From: Platynereis dumerilii
Taxonomy: Eukaryota; Annelida; Polychaeta; Phyllodocida; Nereididae
Direction of reading: 5' to 3'
DNA: 64,000 nucleotides
NCBI GenBank assembly: GCA_026936325.1
Contig: JAPTHN010000151.1
Coordinates: forward strand, 558,001 to 622,000
Position numbers and translations under genes: made by a program. The stretch's first letter is position 1. Each line of letters starts with the position of its first letter. Positions 1 through 11,918 of this stretch are shown piece after piece. The notes beneath the pieces are model-generated. The model ran no database searches, was not told the origin of the DNA, and worked only from the letters and a program-made list of their open reading frames with translations.

Positions 1-2134
1 CAGACAAAGATAAAGACAAAAAGAGAACGAAAGAATGGCAAAAACTGGGAATTCTTTTTCAGCCAACTGCTGAATGGACGCTTGTTTATCAAATGGAAAA
101 TATCTTCTTCGTCTCTGTGATCTAATTATAGTTAACAGTTATTTGCCGCTTCGTCCTAAGTTCACCGTCTAAAAGTAGCTTAATTTGTGCTTCTAACATC
201 AAAATAGGCGTGTGAAAAGCCCTTTAGTTCTTGTTCATAATATTATCCATATTCAGGCTTTAAAAGTATAATTATTCACAACCAAAATGGACAATCGGTT
301 GATCTTTATATCTCAAATTATGCCATAAATGATTGAAACGATTACCATGTATAGAACGATTTGGGGTCAATGTACAACATCGAGTTTCTTTGACAAAACT
401 TCAAATGTATCTGTGTAACATCCAGAAAACGATTTATCTAAAGCGCAGAAAAATTTCTGCCGGAGTAAATAACAGAACTTCTGCAGGCAGACAAACTTTG
501 GCTGACCAGATCAGTTATTATGGAGTCAGAGAAGGAGCTTACAGGTCATCCATCAAACCGTCCAATAAAAGTAGTGCTTTGCTTTTCTGATTTTTGTTTT
601 CAAACTTTAAAAAAGCATAAAAAAGTACAGAGATCTAGAAAAGCAGAAATTTTCAACAAGTTCAACCATGTCACTAGTTAAGAGATTTTTTCCATGAATT
701 CTCAAAATCAAACGGTTCTCAGTTTCTATGTTAACTCAGACTGAGTCAACATTTTTTTAACACTGAGAAAAGAAAGATGACTACAAGAAGTGGTTTTCTT
801 CTTTCCAAGACAAGGAAAATTGCCCAAACAGTCTCCTCATTTGAACTGACCTAACCTAAATCAGCAGAAAGTTATGAAAATACCCATGCGTTTGAGCAGC
901 ACAGCAAAGAAATACAAGGAATCAGGATCAAATAAATGAATTGATAGTGTCCACATCATAGTGAAACAAGTGTTCAGTATATTTTCATTCATCACAACAG
1001 AACCATTTGCACATAATCTGATATTGACCATTCTACAGGTGGTTATTCAAGGTCCTGTCGATATCTATGGGGAAATAATTCGTGAATAAACTCCTGTATT
1101 TGGGCAAATTGCAATAAGTGCAAACCCCGATGCCTACCTTTATGAGACAGAGATAAATTTAACAAAGGAGAGACATGAGCTGTCTTCTCATATCACAGGG
1201 GCAATGTGTTCTCTTCTAAAAAGTGGCAATAGATTTTTTTAACTACTGATCTCACTCGTTTTACATATTTTTACCGCAGTCCTATGCAATAGGACTCCGG
1301 TACTGTAGTCCTCAATGGTATGTCAGGAATGTCATCACATTCCTGTCTGGCTGCTGGGGACTTCGTCACACATAACATGATTTGTGGTGCACGTGTGCCA
1401 TGGCAACTTTGGCCGTGCCTTTATTTTGCCCTTATCTCGAGTATGGCAGGTTTCCAGGCATGTACCTTACCTGGATATGATTGTTACCAAGAATCTCATG
1501 TACAAAATCAAAAATGACTGGAATTATTTAGCTTAAACATTTCCAAGAATCTCCACATCTTCGGTTCCAGTCCCTGGGAACCCACGGCCACGCTCCTGCA
1601 GGCCTATCAGTCAACATGTATCCAGTATATGTAATCTCAAGACAGACTGTATAAGCTGTCAGTTCAGAAAGACTACAGAAATGTGGATCTCCACCTTAGG
1701 CAAGGTGAACTGTCACAGTAAACAAGAACAAGTAAGTTTTTACAGCAAATCCTTGACAGTGCACCCGTGCTTATCTGTCATGTGTCATGATGTGGGAAAA
1801 CAAACCAATAAATTGTCAATCTGAGGTGCCAGTGACATGCCACATATGTTGTGGAGGTGGAGAGTTGGGTAATAATGCCCTTCAATGGAATGTGCTTGCA
1901 GTACTAGGCATGTCTACCCCGTGGTTTTGGAGCCTTATCTCCTAAGTATTTTTGTGGTTTGCCCTCTGCCCTTTTATTGCTACTTTAATGTCTCGAGTGA
2001 TGGAGACTGCAGATTTGGGTTTGCAACTGTTTGTGGTTTTGTTAATATTCCCAAAATTGGCTGGCTTCTTCACACGTTTATAATGTTGCATTCGAGTTCT
2101 GAGTCAACTGTGTTTTCTGAAGTTAACAAATAAC
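1..2134. other. Non-coding stretch, decayed copy of the local duplicated unit
   Basis: No reading frame here resembles a protein I recognise; the longest open stretches are under 90 codons. The part around 440-600 aligns with 7010-7150: both carry GGCTGACCAG, then TTATTAT, then ACAGGTCATC with ATCAAAC. This ties the left edge of the window to the repeated background seen further right. Nothing else is visible apart from ordinary AT-rich sequence. Confidence 0.6.
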
Positions 2135-2335
2135 AAGGGTCCTGGGTTCAAATCCAACTCTGGCCCAATCCTTTTGACCCATGAACGAATGGCAGTTTCA
2201 ATAATCTGATAATCATTTATTTCACTGAGCACTGTGTCCTTCTCCTGTCCTTATTAGCCTGCCTGTCATATCAAATCTTTAGCTTGACCAATTGCACAAA
2301 TTTATGCAGGACATAAAGCCCCAATCGTCTATCCA
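2135..2335 (+). mobile_element. tRNA-derived SINE, 5'-truncated copy
   Basis: The copy starts inside the tRNA-like head. A box-B-like GGGTTCAAATCC lies near 2147 and the A-box half is missing. It continues through the body shared with the neighbouring copies (CTCCTGTCCTTATTAGCC) to the 3' motif GGACATAAAGCCCCAATC, followed by a GATA tail. It meets the next SINE tail to tail. Family assignment rests on the shared body and tail, not on a library match. Confidence 0.7.
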
Positions 2336-2362
2336 GATAGATAGATAGATAGATAGATAGAT
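2336..2362. repeat. Short GATA microsatellite shared by two SINE tails
   Basis: About six to seven GATA units sit between the 3' ends of two oppositely oriented SINEs. The flanks GGACATAAAGCCCC and GGGGCTTTATGTCC are perfect reverse complements, so the segment could form a hairpin with the microsatellite in the loop. Confidence 0.9.
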
Positions 2363-2565
2363 GACTGATGATTGGGGCTTTATGTCCTTTATTTATGCAC
2401 TTGGCAGGTAATTAGGACAGGGGAAGGACACGGCAATGAGGTGAAGGATGATTGAAACAGCCGTCCAACATAAGCCTAGGTGACCCAGCAAGAGCTGGAT
2501 TCAAACCCGGGACCCAGCGATTGGCAGTCCAGCACGCTACCACTAGACCAAAAACCTCCCCCCTG
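2363..2565 (-). mobile_element. tRNA-derived SINE, near full length
   Basis: On the minus strand it reads from a G-rich 5' end into a tRNA-like head: box A TGGTCTAGTGGTAGCGTG, then box B GGGTTTGAATCC. A body follows (CCTGTCCTAATTACCTGCC), then the 3' motif GGACATAAAGCCCC and a GATA/CTAT tail. The anticodon-like position reads GCC, suggesting a tRNA-Gly-like source (inference). The same head and body recur at 24,826-24,965. Confidence 0.85.
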
Positions 2566-2588
2566 TATAGGTAGATAGATAAATTGAC

Positions 2589-2627
<39 letters not shown>

Positions 2628-2640
2628 CAGATAGATAGAC

Positions 2641-2708
<68 letters not shown>

Positions 2709-2751
2709 TGATAGAGCGATAGATAGATCGATAGATAGATGACCAGTGGGA
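2566..2751. repeat. GATA tetranucleotide microsatellite
   Basis: A long, slightly interrupted run of GATA units (with GACA and GATC variants) fills the space between two SINE copies. On the minus strand it yields a spurious Ser-Ile-Tyr-Leu repeat protein, which I reject as a gene. It probably grew from a SINE tail. Confidence 0.95.
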
Positions 2752-2960
2752 TGGGACTTGCTCAGTTGGTAGCACTCACGCCATCCTATAACTGTGTCCC
2801 AAGTTCAAATCCAGCTCTGGCCTGGTCACCTAAACCTATGTTAGACAGCGCTTTCATCTTTTGCATCATTACTGTATCCTCACCCTGTCCTAATTGATCT
2901 ACCGAGTGCATAAATACAGGATGTAGGGCCCCAGTCACCCATCCTGACAGATGGATATTT
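2752..2960 (+). mobile_element. tRNA-derived SINE, variant head
   Basis: An A-box-like TTGCTCAGTTGGTAGCAC is followed about 45 bases later by a B-box-like AAGTTCAAATCC. The SINE body (CCCTGTCCTAATTGATCTACC) and the 3' motif (GGATGTAGGGCCCCAGTC) follow. The tail is degraded GATA/GATG. The head differs from the copy at 2363-2565, so it may be a sister subfamily. Confidence 0.75.
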
Positions 2961-5335
2961 CGATAGATTGATGGCTAGGTAGGTAGATAGTGTTGTTGTA
3001 ACTCCACATCTTAGATCATTCTTGTTTGATGAAGGGGGGGGGGGGTTGCTCTACTTGCCCCAGCCCCCCCCCCAACCTCCTGCATCAGCTGCATGACCTC
3101 TTATTTTTACACTGTTGATTTGAAAATAAAGATTCAATGACTGCCACTTTACTATGCATAAATAAATACCAAAAGCAGCTCTAGTTTCTTCGTGGTAGAA
3201 TGTAAGTTATAGTTTTACCAAACACTGCATAGAATAAGTCTCAAAACCAACACAAACAGTTACTGTGTAAGGCCTTATCAGGAGTCTGTGTTGTAAAAAT
3301 GTCATCACATTGCACTTTCGGAACCCTCAGTAATTGACACCACTTGGCTTTCACTCAGAGTAATTTTCAACCCCAAATGAAATACACACCCAAAAATGGT
3401 TTATTAAAAACTGTTAAATCATACTCTAGGTTTCTTAAATTAACGGCAAATCGAATAACATGTAATATGATCCAAACACGACAGGATTATTACAAGTATT
3501 AATTTTCAAAAAAATCACATGTACATGAAATTTTTGTATATATTCCACTCAGAATTTTCCATAGTGAATGATAAGTGTTCAAGATGATATTGCATACAAT
3601 TCTGATTTTTTAAAAACTATAAAACTATGGCCAAATTACACAAAGCAAGCTTAATTAAATTGACAAAAAGAATATAATTGGAGGGGGGGGGGGTACTGAG
3701 CACTCAAGAATTATTGTTGTTTTAACACAAATGACACTTATCATAAGGGGGGAGGGTCCAATATGGGGGGGGGGAAGTACCTGCCTCCCTATTCCCCCTT
3801 TAGAAGGTTAACCGCCAAAGCATCATACTTAGAACTTTTAGGGAAATTGATATTTCACATGATAAACTGAGGCACTGAGGCAGTGTCCAGAGAACATGCT
3901 CATTCCTGACTTAGTGGGCTGACTCCCAACGACCAAAATCCCAAACAGCCCCCACCCCCCCCTCCCCGGAATAGTTAATGCTCACCTCCTGAGGAAAATG
4001 TGTAAAAATTCTAGAGGCAGATCATTGTAGTGACGAGAAACCAATACCAACAGGTTTGGTTGCAAGAGACTTCACAGTTTTATCATTGTCCATAAACTTG
4101 CTACTCATCCTCATATATCATTTCCTCCCTTTTGTACATGTCATACTCGCTCTCGCTCATGCCGGCCCAGCCTACAAAAAAATTGTGCCTATAACAACGA
4201 CTGCGGTTTACGTGCTTGCACGGTATTTTTTAAATCTATTTTTACTCTTGTTTGTGAAAAAATACATATATATCTATTTTTATACATGAATAACATATTA
4301 TGATAATAATTTCTCTTACCACTCATATTTGAATATGTTGCCAGATAGTTTTTTTTTTTCATGGCATAAGAGGTGTACTTTCTTTTATTTGGTGAAGAGT
4401 AGTTCCCTACTATTTTGCATGCTTTCTTCCTTCAACGATATCTTGACCTCCCCGATCCATGTCTTCCCCAGGGGCATTATTCATGCCACATCATGATTGC
4501 ACCCTGAAGCCAATACAGGTGATAATCATGCTGTTATGGCCAGATATGCTTAGTTGGACTCTGGCCCTGATTGAGAATTACTGAGTGCATACTAGAACTG
4601 GCTGGAAAGAGAGAAAGAGAACCTTCTACTTCACACACAGAGCCCTTGTGTGAAACCTTTACTGATTGTTTCTGTATTTTGGTAGGTCATTTGACATCCA
4701 GAGACATCGCTTGAGAATTTTTATGGAGAAGCATAAGAAGTCAATTAGACGTTAATGTCTTTACACCTTCCTTACAGCTGGTCCACTTTGAGTGGGTCAG
4801 CTTCCTGGATAAGGTCTTTATCGTCTCAAGAGTATTTTGACTGCTCCAGTGATCTTAATTGATACGTTAGGCTCAATGGATCTTTAGTTCTAAATATATT
4901 GCCAGAAGGGTCACTAGCATCACACTTATGAGAGTCATTTGAAAAACTGTCATTTGATGCTAATGTGGAACTTTGTAACCTCTGCAACCTCTGCACATAA
5001 AGCGATCACTTCAGTCTTATTTAGACGAAGATAAACGATATTCTTCCAATGGGAAAGTATTTTTTGGCATTCTCACCATTGCAATCTCTTCTTCATGTTT
5101 TATTTTGTGAATTTAACTTATATCATATCGCATTATATATTGTGTTCATTCGGTCCTTTTTTGTGGTCTTCTAAAGGACTTAGGACCTCATATTGAAGAA
5201 GTGTGTCAGATGTTTGCATCAGTCCTTCAACCATATCTGATATACCATTGCATTTACAATATTCTAACTGTCAGAAATCTCTTTGGTCATCATCCCATAA
5301 AACTGATACATCTTTGCAAATGTACAGCAAGTGTG
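2961..5335. other. Non-coding stretch with G-runs
   Basis: There is no recognisable gene. Runs of ten or more G or C occur near 3035-3070, 3680-3695, 3760-3775 and 3950-3965. They sit in otherwise AT-rich sequence and look like decayed G-rich MITE ends similar in flavour to the element at 23.6 kb, but I could not find paired termini. Confidence 0.5.
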
Positions 5336-6663
5336 GCCATATTAAGGGCAATAAAGATTACTAGTAAACCAAAGTAAATCACAAATAGTACATTTTAGAA
5401 AAAACTCCAAGCGCAGAACAGGTACTGAATTTAAACTTGGTGATACTTCGCTTAAGATAGTAGAAAAATATAAATACTTAGGTTTGGTGTTAAATGAGTT
5501 TCTTGATTTCTCTCTTACAGTTGATGTATTATGTAATGCAGCAAGTCGAGCTTTAGGAGGTATTATTAACAAATTGCAGTTTATTAAGGAAGTTAGCTAT
5601 GCTACTTTTACTAAGCTTTACGATACATGTGTTAGACCTATTTGTAGTTATTCTGCTGGTGTATGGGGTTACAAGCACTCTGAAAGAAGCGCTGTTTTAC
5701 AACGTAGAGCTTGCAGATATTTTTTAGGGGTCCATCGCTTTGCGCCCAACCAAGGAGTTGAGGGAGACATGGGATGGGTTTCAGCTAAAGAATATCAACA
5801 GATAGAAATGCTGCGTTTATGGAACCGTTTTATTTCTCTACCAGACCATCGTTTAACAAAGAAAATTTCAATTGGGATTTAGCTGTTTGTCATCAAAATT
5901 GGGCATATGAGATGTTACAATTGTTTAATACATGTGAATGTACTGATGTATTTACTAACAGAGAATTATGTGATATAGATTACATGAAGAATCTGCTTGA
6001 GTTCAAAGAGGTAAACAATTGGGATGTTGCTAGACATAACAAAGACAAGCTCAGAACTTACAATTTATTCAAATGGACTTATGGCTGTGAAGAATATGTC
6101 TGTCAAAATTTAGACAAACGAGTAAGATCACTCATTGCGCAATTTCGCTTTGGAATCCTTCCATTACAAATTGAGATTGGTAGATATCGCAACATCCCAA
6201 TTGAAAACCGAACCTGTCACTCCTGTATTAATGTCGTTGAGGATGAGTTTCATGTCCTTTGTGAGTGCCCTTTATACAATAATTTATGATTAATTTTGTT
6301 CCAAACTATACAATCAATTGATCCTAATTTCAAAAATGCTGATTTGTTTGATATGATAATCTGTATTTGTAGTAATTTTCAAGTGTTGTTTGGTAAATTC
6401 TTTTTTAAAGCTTTAGCTTTAAGAACTGAACTATTATTTGCTTCGCCTCACTAGACTGTTGGTAACTTGTTTGTATCTAATCTACAATTTTCATTATGTT
6501 AAGTGTGTTTCATACCGAGCTACCTATTTTCAACAGATTTAAATTGACTTATAAGCCTGTAAGGCTGGGTGACAATAATACAGTTTATATTTGTATGAGA
6601 ACCATGTCATGTCACAAGTCAATAAAGAATATCTAATCTAATCTAATCTAATCTAATCTAAAG
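5336..6663 (+). mobile_element. LINE (non-LTR retrotransposon), 5'-truncated, with TCTAA tail
   Basis: Only the 3' end of the element is present: the distal reverse-transcriptase region, the C-terminal domain, a short 3' UTR (6455-6625) and a tail of about six TCTAA units ending near 6663. Such 5' truncation is the usual result of target-primed reverse transcription. The repeat-type tail (not poly-A) fits the CR1/Jockey side of the LINE tree, but the clade is not proved. Confidence 0.85.
5341..6454 (+). pseudogene. LINE ORF2 C-terminal half (reverse-transcriptase thumb to Cys-rich end)
   Basis: The frame opens before its first Met: LLVNQSKSQIVHFRK, then KYKYLGLVLNEFLDFS, the RT thumb motif of LINE polymerases. 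A later segment carries RNIPIENRTCHSC and VLCECPLYNNL, the Cys/His end found in many animal LINE proteins. One frameshift lies near 5865-5870, moving from the 5484 frame to the 5819 frame. One stop at 6287-6289 interrupts the end (TGA where CGA would be expected from the family), after which the same frame stays open to 6454. The catalytic RT motifs and the endonuclease are absent because the copy is truncated. It is not functional. Confidence 0.85.
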
Positions 6664-8065
6664 GAACTATAGAAGGACCGCAGACAGATAGGGTCAATCC
6701 ATTCTTCATATTCGAGCGAACAGAATTCTTGAAGAGATTTTCGTTGTGAAACCAAGCTATCCCATTTGAAATGTTTTGAATGGTGCTGATCAACAAAGTT
6801 AATGTATGCACAAAAACATTTATGTCCAATCAAAAGTGAGAAGATCTTTGAAATTATGAAATCGACAGCTTTACGATCAGTGAAGATAGGAAGCTACTTT
6901 TATGTAAATGAAATAAAAACATTTTAATCAAATCTGACTGCATGACATTGCAACATTTAGCAAAAAGGTCTTTTGTAAGGCATCAAGAATTCAGCCGAGG
7001 AAAGAAGGCAAGAAGCTGCCTCAGTAAATCAAAGAACGTTTGTAGACCAAGTCTGGCTGACCAGGTCCATTATTATCGGGGTAACTGGAGTTAAAGCAGC
7101 AGCCAACAGGTCATCAATCAAACTAGCTACTGAAAGTTATACTTTGGTCTTCTGCATTCCCTTTTCAGTGTTACAAACTCGAATGACCAAAAACAACAAA
7201 GATTGTTGGAAAGCACAAAACTTTAAACAGTTACTTCGGCAAAATGACAAGATTCTTCTGCCAGCCATGCCATGGCACACATTGCCATAAAGAGTTTCAT
7301 ATCCCATGAGCATTTATGAAGTGCCATCAAAGCCTGCGTTTTTCAGTTATTCAGACACTTGGCTGTTTCCAGCTTGAAAATAGCTGATTATAAAAACATG
7401 AAAATAATGCAATTACCTCGTGAGAAGAAAAGATGAGAGAGAACGGAAATTCTCAGTTTTTACAGACAAATGAGATTATGTCAAAAGATTGGCTTTGCAA
7501 AATATGTGGAAAGACTAAGTGTAGTATCACTGCAAAACGGTTTTCTGCCCAAATTTACCACCAAACTCAACCCTTAAATACTATGCTGAAACAGGGCTTG
7601 TTATTCAACTAGACTGGCATGGGGAAGAGCTGGTTCTGTTAGAAAGCTTTCTTAAGATTTTCTTTTTCACTGATGGTCAGCCAATCAAATGTACCAGGTA
7701 GGAATCTACAATCCTCGCATAAAAGGCAGTAAATCTGGCCAAAGACCTGTGCATGTGGCATTGCTGAAGGTCATGGAATGCTACTAGAGTAGCAACACCT
7801 TGTTCAGTAAATGCCAGATACTGTAGTGTGAGCTGACACACCATTAGCTATGCAAATAGTATAGTACCTCATATTGTGAAGCTGATTTTTTTCAGTTTCA
7901 AACCTTGTCTATAAATTCCCAAGCCAGATAAGCATTTCAGCTTTATCCCTTAAAATAGACACACACATTGTAGTTAATGATGATCACATCATCATAAAAA
8001 GGTGAAAAGGATACACCATCCAAAATGAATTGTCATTGTACCTAAATTGTGTGTTTCCCTATGCG
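6664..8065. other. Non-coding, duplicated-unit copy
   Basis: No gene is visible. 7010-7150 matches 440-600, and 7370-7420 matches 35,515-35,550 and the region around 12,090. 7690-7870 matches 12,760-12,910 and 36,260-36,410 (shared CAATCCTC-CA, ACCTGTGCA, ACTAGAGTAGCAACA). It is an old copy of the window-wide unit. Confidence 0.65.
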
Positions 8066-8180
8066 TTACCCTATCAGCGTGCCTGGACGGCCCAACATTG
8101 GCCCAAAGCCGGTCCGATGCTGCTGACATCTGACCGACGCCGGGCCGACGCTGGACCGCCGAGGCACGCTGACAGGGTAA
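8066..8180. mobile_element. Small palindromic MITE (115 bp)
   Basis: The ends are inverted repeats: TTACCCTATCAGCGTGCCT on the left, and on the right the reverse complement of TTACCCTGTCAGCGTGCCT. The GC-rich centre contains GACGCCGGGCCGACGCTGG-type repeats, unlike the AT-rich flanks. No target duplication can be called with certainty. Confidence 0.7.
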
Positions 8181-8939
8181 GACTTCTATTCCATGTCTTC
8201 TGTCTATTTTTTTGTCTAATAGATAATGTTTTATTGCATAGACATAATGTAACATACTTATGGGAATTATAAGTTGTGATGGCCTGGTGGTGTAAACATA
8301 ATCACCTTTCACATCTTTTCTTCTCCTTTATAAATGTGCATCTACCAGGACTGTTTATGGAATCTCCACACTTCGCCCTTTTGATCTTTCCAGCCAGCTC
8401 TTACATCAGAGAATCCTTTCATCTGGACCTGCTACATCCAGATTATGTTTGTCCAGCTTCCAGTGTAGATCATCTGATCAATGTAAGCCTTTTGGCTTCC
8501 CTTGTCATGTCGTTGGGTAGTTACATCATTCGGCAATGGTAAATGATGCAGTTTCATTATCTTTATTCCATTCTGAAATTTTAAAACACAGCTTTATTAA
8601 ATGATGATAGACTGATGTGCAACTTTAACCTTGTATCATTCTGATTTCATCAAAAGCAATTTGTAGAATTGATTTATTGGTTTGTAAAGGAAAAAGATTC
8701 AGGCGCAAGGATTTGGTAGTAAACAAGAAAGAAATTGTTGTGTTTTGGCGGTATTTAGCTTTTTGAGGTGGTTCGAACACGATTTACAAATTTTTTCTTT
8801 ATACCCTTCTTCCAGTCTCAAGGAGACCAAAACTGACAATTACAAGATAGTATTCTAGTCTTTTTTTCGTGTTTGCATTTTTACTAACTAAACTCCCCTC
8901 ACCCGCCTATTTTGAGTGTTAGTCAGTAATATTACCTAA
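8181..8939. other. Non-coding, duplicated-unit copy
   Basis: It contains a copy of the 50-bp core at 8441-8490, preceded by a stretch also found near 10,230, 13,970 and 36,850 (GTTTATGGAATCTCCACACTT, TTTTGATCTTTCCAGCC). An open frame across it is not conserved between copies, so I do not call a gene. Confidence 0.6.
8441..8490 (+). repeat. Core motif, copy 1
   Basis: It reads GATTATGTTTGTCCAGCTTC followed by CAGTGTAGATCATCTGATC. It is the first of eleven copies and belongs to the TCCAGCTTCCAGTGTAGATC subtype. Confidence 0.8.
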
Positions 8940-9960
8940 ACACAGACTGGTCCTCATCTGAAGCCACATAGTCCAGATTAAGTTCGTCTGGCTTCCAGAG
9001 TAAGTAATCTGATAACCATGAGTCTCTTGTCAGACTGGTGTGAGGCTATTCAATTGGAATCAATTTAGTCTTTGGCGTCTCTTTGTCCCCAGCTCTGGGA
9101 GACTAAATAAGATGCCAAGGGAAAGGAAAAGGACAGCAGGCAGTGTTGTATATGTCAATTCTTTGGACATCTCACCTGACAGATCTTTCTTGACTGAGAG
9201 TGATAGGAACATGACTTACATAAAGTAAACAACACAGACTGCTCATGAATAATGTGATGATCTGTAAGACATAAAAATGTGGAATATTGATGGATTGGGG
9301 TTAAGTTAGTTCTCTCTCTCATCTCATCAATCAACCCTCATGATCGTCCAGAACAGGGCTTAGAGGGCTGCACTTACCATATCTATCTTTTAGCAACAGT
9401 CACTCCATCACAGTTTGCCTTTTTAGATAATTGGGAAGAGCCTCATTTATATCATGGGTTTCATACCAATGATACCATATAGAGGCAACACAAACAATGT
9501 GGTAATACACCATGGACATTAATCAGTGAGCCGGGATGACAGCAGAGAAGGCAAAAGTAAGATATCCTGATTTGACAGAGGCAGGCAGAGAAATAAGGGA
9601 GAGTAGGAATTAAGGACCGATAAATTATGCACCTGAACAATAGAGGTCAGAAATAAGAGAATATACTGTGATTTTGCCATATGGTCGTTTTGTATGATAA
9701 GCAAATGTAATCATACCGGTGGCCTGGAATTGGGTGCTGGTTTATAGGTCTTCTCATAATGAAACACTATGGAGTGACATTGTTGCAAAGGGGTTTCACC
9801 AGAATGACAATGATGCTTCCCAGATCCCAAGATTCTCATCTTTATTACCAGTCTGCTGTGTTTTCATTTGCTGCAAATGTGTCCCATATCTTCTCATTGT
9901 TGCAAATGAACAAGATAAAATAATGTCATAGATTCATGAAGTGGCCTCAGGCTGTTATCT
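8940..9960 (+). repeat. Left arm of a large inverted duplication
   Basis: In order it carries the core motif (8976), GATGCCAAGG with GGACAGCAGGC (9110), GGACATTAATCAGTGAG (9515), CAATAGAGGTCAGAAATAAG (9639), GGTGCTGGTTTATAGG (9733) and the GAATGACAATGATGCTTC block (9803). The same landmarks occur in reversed order and orientation between 11,940 and 10,800. The spacer is about 840 bp. Open frames inside it are not conserved. Confidence 0.8.
8976..9030 (+). repeat. Core motif, copy 2, with hairpin stem
   Basis: It reads GATTAAGTTCGTCTGGCTTC then CAGAGTAAGTAATCTGATAAC. Downstream, AGTCTCT (9021-9027) can pair with GGAGACT (9098-9104), with one G-U pair. Confidence 0.8.
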
Positions 9961-10326
9961 GCTCAGACTCGAGAGTCTGCAAGACAGTGGCTGTCAAATC
10001 ATATGTGATTCAGAAATCTTTCTGCCTGAATCTTGTGAATGCTTGTGCAATATGACTTCTGTTTTCAGTACTCTACTCATATTTTGACTACCTACAGATT
10101 ATTTTTTATTGAAAAGATATGAATCATTCCTTTAGTAACAAGTGCGTGGCAATAAGATATCCATATATATATTGTTATGAGATAAACAACATCACCTTTT
10201 TTCATCTTTTCTTCTTTAAATGTGCAGCACTCAGGACGGTTTATGGGATCTCGACACTTCGCCCTTTTGATCTTTTCTTCCACCTTCTTCATCGGGAAAT
10301 CCTTTAATCTTAAATTGGTCAGTCCA

Positions 10327-10380
10327 GATTACATTTGTGCAGCTTCCAGTGCAGATCATCTGATCACTATGGGTCTCTTA
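10327..10380 (+). repeat. Core motif, copy 3, in the spacer of the inverted duplication
   Basis: It reads GATTACATTTGTGCAGCTTC then CAGTGCAGATCATCTGATCAC. Its left context matches copies 1, 5 and 7. Confidence 0.75.
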
Positions 10381-11640
10381 GCTCCTCTTGTCATGTTTTG
10401 GGTATACTCGTATTCAGCCGTGTCTTTGCTGTGAATGCATTTTTTTCTACATAATTTTGAAGTTGAAACAATAATTATAATGATATAAGAACTGTTGTGT
10501 GATTAAACCCTTCTTTATTTCAACGCCATCACCACCAAAAGAATAATTTCTAAGAAATCGATGTGTGTGTTTCAAAGGAAAACAATATAGATTAGATAAA
10601 ATAAGATATTACTTTATTGTATCATCAATAAACATATGTACATGATGAAACTCAATTTGGCATAAATAGACAAGAAATACTTATCTACATTCTAAAGGTA
10701 GCAAAGCAATTGGTTTTCTGCCATGCAAAACATCAACATTGAAACCGTCAAATCAGAGTATTATTGTTATAAAAGAGTTAAATGAAGTAAGGTTCACTAT
10801 AAAGAAGATCAGTCATGCCTCAGTTTGCAGTATATAGTGACATGAGAGGGACAGATCGAAAATACTCTAGTGTGAAAAGATTCTGACAAGATGTAGAAAA
10901 ATAATTGTGGGTATGTCTTGTTCATTTGCAACAATGAGAAGATATGGGAGACATCTACAACAAAATTAATGAAAACACAGCAGACTGGTAATAAAGATGA
11001 GAATCTAGGGATCTGAGAAGCATCATTGTCATTCCAGGGAAACCCCTTTTGCAACTATGTCATTTCATAGTGCTTCATTGTGAGAAGACCTATAAACCAG
11101 CACCTGATTCCAGGCTACCAGTCAGACCATGTGTGCTTATTACACAGAGCAAACCATATGGCAAAACCACAGTATATTCTCTTATTTCTGACCTCTATTG
11201 TCCAGGTCCATATCTCACAGCTCCTTAATTCCTACTCTCCCTTATTTCGCTGCCTGCCTCAGTCAAGTCAGGATATCATACTAATGCCCATATTCTCTGC
11301 TATCATCCTGGCTCACTGATTAATGTCCATTGAGAACTGCTACATTGTGTGTTTGGCCTTTATATACCATAAGGCATGAAACCCATAATGTAAAAGGGAC
11401 TTTTCCCCCATTACTATCATGGAGTTCATGACAAAATGCTCGAAACACCTTCCACCATGTATGTGTTTCTTTGTTGCATTGTTTTAATGTGTACTCTGTC
11501 TGTGGTCAACATGCATAATATATTCCAAGAGCAGTCTGTACTGTTTGCTCCATGTAATTAATGTTCCGATTTCATTCAGTGAAGGAATATCTGTCAAGTT
11601 TACAAGATGTCCAAAGAAGCACGATAGAGCTCTGTTTGCT

Positions 11641-11773
11641 GTCCTTTTCCAGTCTGTTCCAGTCTGCTGTCCTTTTCCAGTCTGCTGTCCTTTCCCAGTC
11701 TGCTGTCCTTTCCCAGTCTGCTGTCCTTTCCCAGTCTGCTGTCCTTTCCCAGTCTGCTGTCCTTTCCCAATCT
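11641..11773. repeat. 18-bp minisatellite
   Basis: Seven copies of GTCCTTT occur at 11,641, 11,669, 11,687, 11,705, 11,723, 11,741 and 11,759, giving an 18-bp unit GTCCTTTCCCAGTCTGCT. Because 18 is a multiple of three, all six frames stay open and give Gly-Lys-Gly-Gln-Gln-type spurious proteins. The paralogous sites at 9115 and 22,975 carry a single unit, so the expansion happened only in this copy. Confidence 0.95.
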
Positions 11774-11863
11774 CTTGGCATCTTGGTTTTTCTCCCAAAG
11801 CGGTGGATAACGAATCAGCGAAGACTCAATTGTTTCCAACTGAATAGCCTTACATCAATCTAA

Positions 11864-11918
11864 CAAGAGACTCAGGATTATAAGATTACTGACTTCGGAA
11901 GCCAGACGAACTTAATCT
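11864..11918 (-). repeat. Core motif, copy 4 (inverted)
   Basis: On the minus strand it reads GATTAAGTTCGTCTGGCTTC then a diverged AGTAATCTTATAATCC. It is the mirror partner of copy 2. The distal half of the hairpin stem (GGAGACT) is eroded to GGGAGAAA. Confidence 0.75.

Noticed and set aside
2476-2775. A 99-codon minus-strand frame with Ser-Ile-Tyr-Leu repeats
   Set aside because: It is a translation of the GATA microsatellite and SINE heads.
11484-11863. Several 70-104-codon frames on both strands with GKGQQT or CCPFPV repeats
   Set aside because: All come from the 18-bp minisatellite, which keeps every frame open; paralogous copies do not keep the frame.
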